From Phycisphaerales bacterium (GTDB taxonomy: Bacteria; Planctomycetota; Phycisphaerae; Phycisphaerales; SM1A02), in contig JAKVBU010000013.1 in the NCBI GenBank assembly GCA_022446885.1, positions 45,848 to 109,847 on the forward strand: DNA of 64,000 nucleotides, read 5' to 3'. Shown here in pieces: positions 17,719 through 26,459 of this stretch. A program made the position numbers and the translations under genes. The number at the start of each line of letters is the position of its first letter. Within the stretch, counting starts at the first letter, position 1. The notes beneath the pieces are model-generated. The model worked only from the letters and a program-made list of their open reading frames with translations, was not told the DNA's origin and ran no database searches.

Positions 17719-17738
17719 GAGCCGTCACGAGCCTGCCG

Positions 17739-18665
17739 ATGTCCACAGCTGACCAGCACAATTCGACGATCCGCCTGGAGCAGGCTGCAGATCGAGGCAT
17801 GGCGCTGCTGGAATCAGCTGCCGCCAAAGTCGAGTCGTGGATGGAGGCATGGCCCCAGTGGGATCAACTACCCGCGGCACTCGCACAGGCCGGGCGATAT
17901 GGCGTACTCGGTGACGGCAAGCGACTTCGCCCCACACTCGTGCTAACCGCATGTGAAGCCTGCGGAGGCGATCCCGACACTGCCATGCCTGCAGCGGCCG
18001 CGCTCGAAATGGTGCACTGCTTCAGCCTCGTGCACGACGATCTCCCGGCGCTCGATGACGATGCACTTCGCCGTGGGCGCCCCACCCTCCACGTGCATGC
18101 CGGTGAAGCCATGGCCATTCTCGCTGGCGACCTGCTGCTGACCCAGGCCTTTCAAATGCTGGCCACAGCCTCATGGCCGGATTCGACTCGAGCCCAATTG
18201 GTGCGCATGCTCGCGGACGATACGGTGCAGATGGTCGCAGGGCAGGTGTACGACACGCTCGGTGGTTGCCCCCAAGAGTTGAGCCCTGTCGATCAACTTC
18301 GGCTTGTGCATGGTTGCAAGACGGGCGCCCTGATCCGTGGTGCTGTCTTGATGGGCGCTGTGGTCGCCGACGCTGATCCTGATCACAAGGCCGCTCTGCA
18401 AGACTGGGGCGAGGCGATCGGGCTGATGTTCCAGATCGTGGACGACTTGCTCGATGTTGAGCAGAGCGAGGCGCACATCGGCAAAGCGGTGGGCAAGGAT
18501 GCCGCCAAGGGTCGCCCCAACTGGCCCCAGGTGCTGGGGATCGAGGCCTCCCGCCGGGAAGTTGACCGACTGCTTCAGGTTTCGGCTCATGCGATCGAAC
18601 CTCTGGGACGTGCCGGAGAGGGCCTCTCCAATCTGGCCTGTACGCTCGCCGTCAGAACTCGCTGA
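17739..18665 (+). CDS. ispA: Short-chain polyprenyl diphosphate synthase (farnesyl/geranylgeranyl type)
   Basis: 308 residues. The first Asp-rich motif has the bacterial six-residue form DDLPALDDD (100-108), and the second is FQIVDDLLDVE (about 232). The sequence before the first motif (HCFSLVHDDLPALDDD) closely resembles E. coli IspA, which indicates a short product such as FPP. It joins IPP to allylic diphosphates. It sits between ispG and dxs, so three MEP/prenyl genes lie within 6 kb. Confidence 0.92.
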   Translation: MSTADQHNSTIRLEQAADRGMALLESAAAKVESWMEAWPQWDQLPAALAQAGRYGVLGDGKRLRPTLVLTACEACGGDPDTAMPAAAALEMVHCFSLVHDDLPALDDDALRRGRPTLHVHAGEAMAILAGDLLLTQAFQMLATASWPDSTRAQLVRMLADDTVQMVAGQVYDTLGGCPQELSPVDQLRLVHGCKTGALIRGAVLMGAVVADADPDHKAALQDWGEAIGLMFQIVDDLLDVEQSEAHIGKAVGKDAAKGRPNWPQVLGIEASRREVDRLLQVSAHAIEPLGRAGEGLSNLACTLAVRTR

Positions 18666-18672
18666 CAGGCGC

Positions 18673-18700
18673 CCGCCGCGCTTTCATCTCGACGCGGCGG
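18673..18700 (+). other. 8-bp stem hairpin between prenyl synthase and dxs
   Basis: CCGCCGCG (18673-18680) pairs with CGCGGCGG (18693-18700) around a 12-base loop. It lies just after the prenyl synthase stop and before dxs. There is no T-run, so it is not a classical terminator; it could stabilise the upstream mRNA end. Confidence 0.35.
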
Positions 18701-18746
18701 CGTGGGCCGCCTAGACTTGTCCGCTGTGGCCCGGAGCACCGACAAG

Positions 18747-20687
18747 ATGGACCTCACCCTGCTGCCTCGCATTCAGTCGCCTGCAGACCTCAAAGCCCTG
18801 CCGCTGGAGCAGTTGCCCACGCTGGCGGAGGAGATTCGGAGTGCCATCTGCGGCCAGATCATGAAGACTGGCGGGCACTTCGCGCCAAATCTGGGGGTGG
18901 TTGAACTGACCATTGCCCTCCACCGGGTCTTTGATTTTGGACACGACCGGCTCCTCTTCGACGTGGGCCACCAGTGTTATCCACACAAGCTGCTCACTGG
19001 CCGCTTCCCTCTGCTCGAGGGCCTCCGTCAACGCGACGGCATGGCTGGCTTCCCCGAGCCGCGCGAGTCGGACTACGACCTGTTCTCCGTGGGGCACGCG
19101 GGCACAGCCATCTCCACTGCGGTGGGCATGGCCCGCGGCGACCAGCTCAATGGCGAAGCCGTGTCGGGGGAGAACCCCAACGGCCGCCACGTGGTCTCCC
19201 TGATCGGCGATGCCAGCATCGTCAACGGCGTAGCCATGGAAGGGCTGAACAACGCGGGCACCCTGAATCGGCAGTTCCTTGTCGTTCTCAATGACAACGG
19301 CATGAGCATCGCCAAGCCACAGGGCGCAGTGGCGGGCTACTTCGATCGACTGCGGGTCAGCGACACCTATCGGTCAATGAAGCGAGCGGCCAAAGGCGCA
19401 TTGGGCCGCATTCCCGGAGGCGGCGCGCTCAAGGATCTCGGCCACCGCATGGGCGAGATGGCCAAAGATGCCCTGCTCGAAGACGCTTGGTTTGAGCACT
19501 TTGGCCTGGTCACGGTTGGGCCGATAGACGGCCACGACATTCCCGCACTTGTTGAGATGCTCACGGCAATCAAGAGCGTCGATCGACCGATCGTGCTTCA
19601 CGTGCACACCGTCAAGGGCAAGGGATTCGACTTCTCCGAGGGAGATGCCACCACCTTCCACTCACCCAAGCCATTTTCGGTAACCGGTTGCGGCGTTGAG
19701 CTCAAGAGCGGTGGGCGATCATTCACTGCGGCGTTTGGTGATGCCCTTGAAGAAGTGATGAACCGCGACGAACGGGTTGTCGCCTGCACGGCCGCAATGC
19801 CCGACGGCACGGGCATCAAGACCGTGATCAACGCCCACCCAACGCGTTCATTCGACACGGGCATCTGTGAGTCGCATGCAATGGACATGATGGCCGGCAT
19901 GGCCAAGACCGGCCTGCGCCCCTTCTTCGCCGTGTACTCGACCTTTCTGCAGCGGGCCTTCGATCAGGCCTTTCAGGAAGTCTCGCTGCAAGGGCTTCCA
20001 GTGCGGTTGTGCCTTGACCGAGCCGGCGTGGTCGGTGGCGATGGCGCGGTACACCATGGTTTCTGCGACATCGCCCTCTTGCGGACGCTTCCGGGCTCAA
20101 CCCTTTGCGCCGCCATGGACGAGGCAAGCCTGCGTGGTGCGCTGGAGTTCATGCGCACGTGGGATGACGGGCTCTCCTGCGTTCGTTACCCCCGCGACGA
20201 CGTCTCCACTCGATTTGCTGACGACCCCGGCCCAGCCTTCGAGCGTGGGCGTGGACGCCTGCTACGAGGGTGCGACGCACCCGATGTCGTCGTGCTGGCA
20301 TACGGCACGTGCGCCATCACCGCGATGGAGGCAGCGGACCAACTCGTTGATGAACTGCAGATCGAAGTGTGGGATGCCCGATTCGCCAAGCCCATTGATC
20401 GCAAGATGCTCATCTCGGCGCTGGAGCGAGGCGGGGCGGTCTTGACCGTGGAAGACCACTCGATCGTCGGCGGCTTCGGGGCCGCGTGCCTGGAAGAGGC
20501 CTCTGCACTGGGGCTGGATGCTTCCAAACTGCAGCGAGCGGGCCTGCCCGACGGGTGGATCTATCAGGGTTCCAGAGCTGAGCAGCTCATGGAGGCCGGC
20601 ATCGATACGGCCTCCATCGTCACCCGGCTCAGAGCCATGGCACCCAGCTGTGCCACCAAGCAAGCGCCCACCTCGAACCTCGTTTGA
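18747..20687 (+). CDS. dxs: 1-deoxy-D-xylulose-5-phosphate synthase
   Basis: 646 residues from the ATG at 18747, preceded by GGAG at 10 bases; an in-frame GTG at 18702 lacks such support. H44 and the ThDP-site DVGHQCYPHK (72-81) are conserved, as is the Glu of the ThDP-activating motif in DTGICESHAMDMMAG (about 372-386). The Mg-ThDP loop reads IGDASIVNGVAMEGLNNAG, where most Dxs have GDG; the third residue is Ala. The enzyme makes DXP from pyruvate and glyceraldehyde-3-phosphate, the entry step of the MEP pathway. Confidence 0.94.
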   Translation: MDLTLLPRIQSPADLKALPLEQLPTLAEEIRSAICGQIMKTGGHFAPNLGVVELTIALHRVFDFGHDRLLFDVGHQCYPHKLLTGRFPLLEGLRQRDGMAGFPEPRESDYDLFSVGHAGTAISTAVGMARGDQLNGEAVSGENPNGRHVVSLIGDASIVNGVAMEGLNNAGTLNRQFLVVLNDNGMSIAKPQGAVAGYFDRLRVSDTYRSMKRAAKGALGRIPGGGALKDLGHRMGEMAKDALLEDAWFEHFGLVTVGPIDGHDIPALVEMLTAIKSVDRPIVLHVHTVKGKGFDFSEGDATTFHSPKPFSVTGCGVELKSGGRSFTAAFGDALEEVMNRDERVVACTAAMPDGTGIKTVINAHPTRSFDTGICESHAMDMMAGMAKTGLRPFFAVYSTFLQRAFDQAFQEVSLQGLPVRLCLDRAGVVGGDGAVHHGFCDIALLRTLPGSTLCAAMDEASLRGALEFMRTWDDGLSCVRYPRDDVSTRFADDPGPAFERGRGRLLRGCDAPDVVVLAYGTCAITAMEAADQLVDELQIEVWDARFAKPIDRKMLISALERGGAVLTVEDHSIVGGFGAACLEEASALGLDASKLQRAGLPDGWIYQGSRAEQLMEAGIDTASIVTRLRAMAPSCATKQAPTSNLV

Positions 20688-20710
20688 GGGCACGCTCGCA
20701 GTGAGACTCG

Positions 20711-21457
20711 TCAGTGGTGCAGATCTCGCACGACATCGAGCGTGCGTTGATCAAGCGGCATGAGCAACATGGCAACATTGGCCATCAGGCGTTCGCTCAG
20801 TCGCTCGTAGGTTGGCCATGCTTGGGCCACCTGCGCTCGAACGGTTGGGCCATCAGTGCCTGCTTCATCCAGGTCGGGGCGGTCTTCGGAAATGATCGCG
20901 TCGATCACGCCCGGGTGCATCTCAGGGTGAAACTGCACGGCGTAGGTCCGAGTGCCAAGGCGCCAGGCCTGTACGTCTGACGCCGGGCCGGAGGCAAGCA
21001 GTACGGCATCCGGCGGCAGCGAGGTAGCCACATCGCGATTCCAATGCAGACAGGACATCGTCCAAGGCAAGCCCGCCAGCAGCGGATCGTCTCGCCCCGC
21101 TGGCGTGAGCGTGATGTCGTGCATGCCCACTCGCACGCCGCCTTCCAGCGGCCCCAACGTTCCACCCAGTGACTGCGCGAGCACCTGTGCCCCGAAGCAG
21201 ATGCCAAGTACCGGCAGGCCCGCTTCATGGGCGAGGCGGGCCAAATCCATTTCGGCATCGGCGTGCGCTGCGGAGCCGTCGGTGAGCCGATCCGGCGACC
21301 CCATGATCACGAGGCCATCCATGCCATCAACATTCGTGGGGATCGGGTCGCCTTTGTGCACACGGCGATGGTCGAGGCGGTGCCCGTACCGCGTCAGCAC
21401 GTCAGATAGTCGATTGGCTCTGGAGATGCAGGTGTGTTCGAGAATGACGATCGGCAT
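20711..21457 (-). CDS. Class I glutamine amidotransferase (GMP synthase-like)
   Basis: 248 residues, a stand-alone GATase1 domain. The triad is visible: nucleophile C87 in LGICFGAQ, and H177 and E179 in QFHPEMH. Such proteins release ammonia from glutamine, or hydrolyse gamma-glutamyl compounds. No synthase domain is attached. The ATG at 21457 follows TAGAAT by 7 bases. The partner and substrate are not known. Confidence 0.85.
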   Translation of the reverse strand: MPIVILEHTCISRANRLSDVLTRYGHRLDHRRVHKGDPIPTNVDGMDGLVIMGSPDRLTDGSAAHADAEMDLARLAHEAGLPVLGICFGAQVLAQSLGGTLGPLEGGVRVGMHDITLTPAGRDDPLLAGLPWTMSCLHWNRDVATSLPPDAVLLASGPASDVQAWRLGTRTYAVQFHPEMHPGVIDAIISEDRPDLDEAGTDGPTVRAQVAQAWPTYERLSERLMANVAMLLMPLDQRTLDVVRDLHH

Positions 21458-21464
21458 GAAGGCA

Positions 21465-21470
21465 ATTCTA
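21465..21470 (-). promoter_or_regulatory. TAGAAT -10-like hexamer 7 bases before amidotransferase ATG
   Basis: TAGAAT matches the -10 consensus at five of six bases, and a TTGAAG hexamer lies 15 bases further upstream. The ATG follows after seven bases with no ribosome binding site, so the mRNA may be leaderless. Confidence 0.4.
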
Positions 21471-21570
21471 ACAGCCACTTCCAGCCTTCAACCTGAAAGC
21501 CCCACATGATTCGCACGGCCTTTGTGCAGTGATTGTTCGAGTGCGGGACAGGTCATGCGACAACACACGC

Positions 21571-23769
21571 ATGTCGTCCATCTGCATCTTGATCGCCTTG
21601 TGCTGGCCTCGGCTCGACCCACCGGGCCTGAGCGACTCCGACATTCGAGCTGCGATCGACACGATCAAGACGGCGATCATCGATCGCCATCACAAGAGGC
21701 GGCACTGGGATCCTGCCAAGATGCCCACGGGCGAGAGCACAAGGCAACGTGTCGGGGGGTATACGGCGCTGGCCTGCCTCGCGCTGGTCACAGCTGGACA
21801 CCCATGGCATGTCGAGCCCCTGCGCAGTGCGATCGACGCGCTGTCCAAGGGAGAGGGTACGGGCACGTACACCGTTGCCCTGCGGGTTCTGCTCTTTGCC
21901 TCATTGCCTGATCGATTTCGCCCTCGACTTGAAGCGGATGTGCAGACCTTGCTCGCTGGATTCGATGCCCAACGACATGGATGGCCCTATGCCTGTGGCG
22001 CCAGTACAAGCCGTGGGACAATCTCACCGTCAGTGCGGCACATGGCACTGCTGGCGCTTCGATCTGCTGCGGATGCCGGCATCGAGATTGATGGACGAGT
22101 CGTCGGCGCAGCTGCGAGTGCGCTGCTGAGTGAAGTCCGTCCAGATGGTGGATGGAGTTACCGACAAAGCGACGCCTCGACGGGATCAATGACGGCCGCT
22201 GCCGTGGCCTCAATCCTGTTGGCGATGGACACAAACACGAACATGGGTGTGCGCAAAGACCGCAGCACTGCTCTTGATGCGGTTCGCGGTGGCATGCGAT
22301 GGCTCGACGACAACTTCAAGCCCCACCCGCCCCCAGGCGGCGGGCGATCTCGCGGATTTCCAACCTACTGGCTCTACGCGCTTGAGCGAACGGCCATGGA
22401 GACAGGACGTCGCACGCTGGGTGGTGTCGATTGGTTCGCCGCAAGTGCCCGCACGCTGATTGCCCGACTGCTCGATGAAGAAGGGCGTGTTAAGAGAAGT
22501 CTCAAGGGAACAGGTGGCCTGCGGCAATTGTGCCTTGGCCTGTTGGTGCTGCATCGAGGCCGAGTGCCACTGTGCGCATCAGTGCTGGTCCCTGATTTGA
22601 ACGATCCGCCGCCGAGCCTCGTTCGTATGGTCGTCAATCGCCTCTCAAGCCGCAGTGAACAGGGGCATGCCTGGCAGGCAGTCACCGTTGAAGACTCGCT
22701 CGAGACGTGGCTGGAGGCGCCGATGTTGTTGGTCCCCCCAGGGCTGGAGCGCATAGACGAGCCCTCAGCTTCTGAAGCCTTGCGGCGATATGTTGACCAT
22801 GGAGGCACGGTGGTCTTCGCCGGTCGAGGTGGAGCATTCGTCAAACGAGCTCGCGCTGCATTGGGCAAGCAAACTTCGTCACGACGATGGCAGAACGCCC
22901 CGCCTGGTCGATCTCCACGCAATCTAGTGGCGCCTGCAAGATCGCGGCCTGTTCCAGCCCACCTGCTCACAGCGCACGGCAGACTCGTCGCCTGGCTGGT
23001 GCTGGATCGGCCCGACCGCAATGGAGGATGGAGTGACTCCATGATGGACGCGCTGCTGGATGCCTGGGGCACCGCAACAGAACGCATGCCCTTTCACCCA
23101 CGACTGTCCCTGCCTGCGCCCCCGACCCCAATTGACGCCAATCTCATCATGGACTGGGGGCCACTGCCGCCGCGCCCCTGCATCGACCGCCTTGTTTCGT
23201 CGGCAGGGTCCTTTGACGACTCCAGCGGCGTGATTCTTGTCGCTGGGCGTGAGTGGGCAGCCGACGACTTGTGGACGCGGGCTGTGACCCACTCGGATGC
23301 GGGGAGGCCGGTCCTGATCGCTTGTGAGGGCGGCGATGTCTCGCTCGCCCGCGATGTACTGCGATCCGTGAGTGACCGACACCTGGCTCGGCCCTGGTGG
23401 CCTGCCGGAGCGGCTGCGCCACGGTGGCGGCCGTATTCGCGGCAGACCTGTCCAGAGCGGGCGGTAGACCTACCACTGCTGCTTCGTCGCCCTACAGCGT
23501 CGTCGGCTGGCATCGTGCTTGCGCCCTGCGATGTTCTTGAGGCGCTTCTGGAGCGTCCTGGATGGGGCGTCCATGGCCTTGATGCGCCCTCGGCGCGGGC
23601 GCTGCTGGCAGGCTTGCTCCAACTCGACGAGGATGCCCCTCATGCCTCACGCAAAGACCCCGAGCGTGAAATCTGGATCACCGGCAAGGGTGCACCTGCT
23701 GCCACTGACGCTCCTGGCCGCGGTGATCCTGGGCGGCGCGGCGGCGTTGTGGTTGATTCCGGCGTCTGA
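21571..23769 (+). CDS. Squalene-cyclase-like toroid plus DUF4159-like protein
   Basis: 732 residues from the ATG at 21571 (an earlier in-frame GTG at 21529 is possible). Residues about 1-330 are helical repeats with VRPDGGWSYRQSD and GYTALACLALV, like the alpha/alpha toroid of prenyltransferases and squalene cyclases, but no catalytic DxDD is seen. The C-terminal half resembles DUF4159 (ALRRYVDHGGTVVFAGRGG, and a final GIVLAPCDVLEALLE-type strand), in weak form. The pair of domains occurs in planctomycete proteins found near MoxR/VWA genes; no such gene is here. The hydrophobic N-terminus suggests export. Function is unknown. Confidence 0.6.
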   Translation: MSSICILIALCWPRLDPPGLSDSDIRAAIDTIKTAIIDRHHKRRHWDPAKMPTGESTRQRVGGYTALACLALVTAGHPWHVEPLRSAIDALSKGEGTGTYTVALRVLLFASLPDRFRPRLEADVQTLLAGFDAQRHGWPYACGASTSRGTISPSVRHMALLALRSAADAGIEIDGRVVGAAASALLSEVRPDGGWSYRQSDASTGSMTAAAVASILLAMDTNTNMGVRKDRSTALDAVRGGMRWLDDNFKPHPPPGGGRSRGFPTYWLYALERTAMETGRRTLGGVDWFAASARTLIARLLDEEGRVKRSLKGTGGLRQLCLGLLVLHRGRVPLCASVLVPDLNDPPPSLVRMVVNRLSSRSEQGHAWQAVTVEDSLETWLEAPMLLVPPGLERIDEPSASEALRRYVDHGGTVVFAGRGGAFVKRARAALGKQTSSRRWQNAPPGRSPRNLVAPARSRPVPAHLLTAHGRLVAWLVLDRPDRNGGWSDSMMDALLDAWGTATERMPFHPRLSLPAPPTPIDANLIMDWGPLPPRPCIDRLVSSAGSFDDSSGVILVAGREWAADDLWTRAVTHSDAGRPVLIACEGGDVSLARDVLRSVSDRHLARPWWPAGAAAPRWRPYSRQTCPERAVDLPLLLRRPTASSAGIVLAPCDVLEALLERPGWGVHGLDAPSARALLAGLLQLDEDAPHASRKDPEREIWITGKGAPAATDAPGRGDPGRRGGVVVDSGV

Positions 23770-24151
23770 TGAGGCCCGTGCGCTCTCGGGCATCACCGAC
23801 GCAAGTGCGGATGTTCGCCGCGGCGCATGGGCATGGCTCGCCGCAGCGCCTCCTGGTGGACGAGGGCCTCGCCTGCTGACCTTGTTGAACGACGACCCGG
23901 CTTTGCTGGAAGTTCAAGCGCAGCGTGCCGGCCAGGCCATCCGGATCTCCATGGCTGTTTCACTGCTGAACATAGATGGCTTCAGGCCGGCGATGCTCTC
24001 TGAGGGCACACTCCGTGCACTGATTCAGGCACTGCAGTCAGGCAGCGAAGATGACGCCAAACTTTCGCAGATCTTGCAAGCGACAGGCCATGCGCCTACC
24101 ACAGTTGCACCGATGGGGTCAGGTTCCGAACCATTTGCACCTGGAGAGTGA
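23642..24151 (+). CDS. Hypothetical single-pass membrane protein overlapping the DUF4159-like gene
   Basis: 169 residues from the ATG at 23642, which has GAGG 9 bases upstream; GTG codons at 23666 and 23690 are other possible starts. One strong membrane segment lies at about 19-38, followed by an Ala-rich helical region. The frame overlaps the end of the DUF4159-like gene by 128 bases, and the last 40 residues of that protein look non-conserved. I do not recognise a family. It may be a co-translated partner. Confidence 0.5.
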   Translation: MPHAKTPSVKSGSPARVHLLPLTLLAAVILGGAAALWLIPASDEARALSGITDASADVRRGAWAWLAAAPPGGRGPRLLTLLNDDPALLEVQAQRAGQAIRISMAVSLLNIDGFRPAMLSEGTLRALIQALQSGSEDDAKLSQILQATGHAPTTVAPMGSGSEPFAPGE

Positions 24152-24169
24152 TGACGTCAACATGCCCTC

Positions 24170-24607
24170 GTGAGCGACGCTGACCACAAGAAATCTGCCG
24201 CTGCCTCGGATACCGGGGAGCACTTGGCGCTACGGGTGCACATGATGCCCAAGGACGCAAACCATCTGGGAACGGTGTTCGGGGGCACCATCTTGTCACT
24301 CATCGACCAGGCGGGTTTCCATGAGGCGATCAAGCACGGGCGGCATCGCTACGTCACTGCCTCTATCGACGCCGTCAACTTCCTGGCTCCGGTATACATC
24401 GGCGACGGCCTGTCCTTGTACTCGCGAGTACTCTCGTTCGGGCGAACTTCCATCCGTATTGCCGTGCGTGTCGTGTCCAAACGCACCAGCACCGGTGAAG
24501 AGGTGGAGGTGACCGGTGCCACGATGACCATGGTGGCAGTTGATCCCTCCGGCACGGCGATCCCGTGGAACAGCCCTCCCACCGCCGGCATGGATGCGCA
24601 CCAGTGA
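24170..24607 (+). CDS. Hotdog-fold acyl-CoA thioesterase
   Basis: 145 residues. HLGTVFGGTILSLIDQAG (32-49) is the typical central helix and strand of the YciA/BACH-type acyl-CoA thioesterases. The start is GTG, 18 bases after the previous stop. It would hydrolyse acyl-CoA. Its stop overlaps the purN start (GTGA), so the two are co-translated even though their roles differ. Confidence 0.88.
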   Translation: MSDADHKKSAAASDTGEHLALRVHMMPKDANHLGTVFGGTILSLIDQAGFHEAIKHGRHRYVTASIDAVNFLAPVYIGDGLSLYSRVLSFGRTSIRIAVRVVSKRTSTGEEVEVTGATMTMVAVDPSGTAIPWNSPPTAGMDAHQ

Positions 24608-25251
24608 GACCACCTCGCAAGATCGTCGCCATGGCCAGCGGCGGCGGGCGTACCGTGCTGAATCTGCATGATGCGTTGCGGGCCAGTCAGCTCGACAGCG
24701 AAGTCGAATTCCAGCATGTCTTTGTCTCCCGACCCGGCGTAGCAGCAGTCGAGCGATGCCGAGCGATCGGCATGCAGGTGCATCTGCCTGATGGTGCTGT
24801 CGATGCCGCAGCAACGGCGTTTCTGCACTCGACTGATCCGGACATGGTGCTGCTGTGTGGATACCTGCGGTGGTTGGACATCCCTGAGACACTCAAGAAC
24901 CGAGTCTTGAACATCCACCCGTCTCTGCTTCCACGACACGGAGGCAAAGGTATGCACGGCATGCACGTGCACGAAGCCGTCCTGCAAGCGGGGGATGCCT
25001 CCAGCGGGTGCACAGTCCATCTTGTTGACGAAGCCTACGACCGCGGGCCCATCGTGCTGCAGCAGTCCTGTCCAGTCGAGCCCGGCGATGATGCCGAGAC
25101 ACTCGCAGGCCGCGTCTTCGATCTTGAGTGCCTTGCGTTCCCTGCTGCGGTTCGACATGCCCTCGAAGGGCGGCTTCAACTGCAACAAGGCGCAGTTGAG
25201 ACTGCATCAGAGGGCGAGCGATGGCCTCACCCGCTCTTCTGGCGTGCTTGA
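24604..25251 (+). CDS. purN: Phosphoribosylglycinamide formyltransferase (PurN-type)
   Basis: 215 residues from the GTG at 24604, which overlaps the previous stop. The catalytic triad of the formyltransferase fold is visible: N103 and H105 in LNIHPSLLP and D146 in VDEAYDRGPIV. The N-terminal loop reads ASGGGRTVLN, where GSN is more usual. It adds a formyl group to GAR in purine synthesis; purD, the preceding step, is at 59477. Because of the loop difference a related formyltransferase is possible. Confidence 0.85.
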   Translation: MRPPRKIVAMASGGGRTVLNLHDALRASQLDSEVEFQHVFVSRPGVAAVERCRAIGMQVHLPDGAVDAAATAFLHSTDPDMVLLCGYLRWLDIPETLKNRVLNIHPSLLPRHGGKGMHGMHVHEAVLQAGDASSGCTVHLVDEAYDRGPIVLQQSCPVEPGDDAETLAGRVFDLECLAFPAAVRHALEGRLQLQQGAVETASEGERWPHPLFWRA

Positions 25252-25261
25252 TGCCAACTGG

Positions 25262-25267
25262 TACACT
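25262..25267 (+). promoter_or_regulatory. TACACT -10-like hexamer 8 bases before the DUF502 gene
   Basis: TACACT has an upstream TGG, so it reads as an extended -10 (TGnTACACT). The ATG at 25276 follows after 8 bases with no ribosome binding site. Confidence 0.35.
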
Positions 25268-25275
25268 GCACTCTG

Positions 25276-26148
25276 ATGGGTGACACAAAGAGCCGTCGCG
25301 GCAACTTCCGCCGCTCTTTTCTCCGGGGCTTGGCTGTGGTGCTTCCCGCCACACTCACGCTCTGGGTCTTGGTGCAGGCCTACCTGTGGGTCGATCGCTC
25401 CATCGCCCAACCAATCAACGCAGGCGTCAGAGCGCTGCTCGTTGAGTTGTTCACGCACTGGCAGGGCCTGTCCACTTCTCTGGGTCTGACACCGTCCACC
25501 CAGGTGATGGAAGATGCACGGCGGGCGATGGAGTTGGCCCCGACCGACACCAGCAGCGACTCGACCATCATCTCCGAGTACTACCAGGGTGTAACTTCAG
25601 AATGGTGGTCGTCGATTCCACCACTTCGGCTGATCGGTCTGATCATTGCCATCATCGGCGTGTATCTGGCGGGCCGCTTCGTCGGAGGGCTCGTTGGCCG
25701 GCTGGCCTACCGCTGGCTGGAGCGGGTCATTACTTCGCTTCCGGTGGTCAAGAAGATCTACTCGTGGATCAAACAGGTCGTTGACTTCCTCTTCCGTGGA
25801 CAGGAAGACAAGCAGGCCATGAAGTTCAGCCGGGTGGTGGCTGTCCAATACCCACGCAAGGGTATCTGGTCAGTTGGATTCCAAACGGGCAGGGTCATGA
25901 AGAGCATGCACCCATTTGCAGGCGACAGTGCCATCACGATCTTCATCCCGTCCTCGCCAACCCCGTTCACCGGCTACACGATTACCGTTCCCAAAGAAGA
26001 CACCATCGATCTGCCCCTGACCGTCGAGGAGGCCATTGGATTCACCATCAGTGGCGGCGTCCTGCGGCCTCCGTCCGAACTGCTCCCCGCAGCCGAGGCG
26101 TATGAAGAGAACGATCAGGGCACCGTGAAGAAGGAGGATTCAACATGA
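25276..26148 (+). CDS. DUF502 family membrane protein
   Basis: 290 residues. A basic N-terminus precedes a membrane segment (about 15-36), a periplasmic-type linker, and a second segment (about 115-140). The cytoplasmic part has the DUF502 pattern: LPVVKKIYSWIKQ, then FSRVVAVQYPRKGIWSVGFQTG and IFIPSSPTPFTGYT. The family is widespread and its function is unknown. Its stop overlaps the hpf start by 4 bases. Confidence 0.88.
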   Translation: MGDTKSRRGNFRRSFLRGLAVVLPATLTLWVLVQAYLWVDRSIAQPINAGVRALLVELFTHWQGLSTSLGLTPSTQVMEDARRAMELAPTDTSSDSTIISEYYQGVTSEWWSSIPPLRLIGLIIAIIGVYLAGRFVGGLVGRLAYRWLERVITSLPVVKKIYSWIKQVVDFLFRGQEDKQAMKFSRVVAVQYPRKGIWSVGFQTGRVMKSMHPFAGDSAITIFIPSSPTPFTGYTITVPKEDTIDLPLTVEEAIGFTISGGVLRPPSELLPAAEAYEENDQGTVKKEDST

Positions 26149-26441
26149 ACACCACCATCACCTGCCGCCATGGCGAACGCACGGAGGCCATCGAGGCCTA
26201 CGTCTCAAAGAAGACCGCCCGCCTGCCACGCTTCTACGATCGGATCTCGGCCATTGAAGTCGTCCTCGACCAGCAGAAATCATCACACCATGTCGAGATG
26301 ATCATCTCGGTAGATCACGGCGATGCAATGATCTGCCACGCCGACGATCTGGACCTCTACGCCGCAATCGACCACTGCACAGACCGCGCAGTGAGGCAAC
26401 TCAGCGACCACAAGAGTAGGATCAGGGACGATCACCACTGA
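26145..26441 (+). CDS. hpf: Ribosome hibernation-promoting factor, short form
   Basis: 98 residues, the size of short HPF/YfiA without the C-terminal dimerisation domain of long HPF. The pattern is that of the beta-alpha-beta S30AE fold, with basic residues at the end of the second helix and a mixed charge tail. Such proteins bind the 30S decoding centre in resting cells. It overlaps the DUF502 gene and precedes ptsN, an order shared with hpf-ptsN parts of rpoN operons. Confidence 0.9.
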   Translation: MNTTITCRHGERTEAIEAYVSKKTARLPRFYDRISAIEVVLDQQKSSHHVEMIISVDHGDAMICHADDLDLYAAIDHCTDRAVRQLSDHKSRIRDDHH

Positions 26442-26459
26442 AACCGCCCGGAGCGCCCC

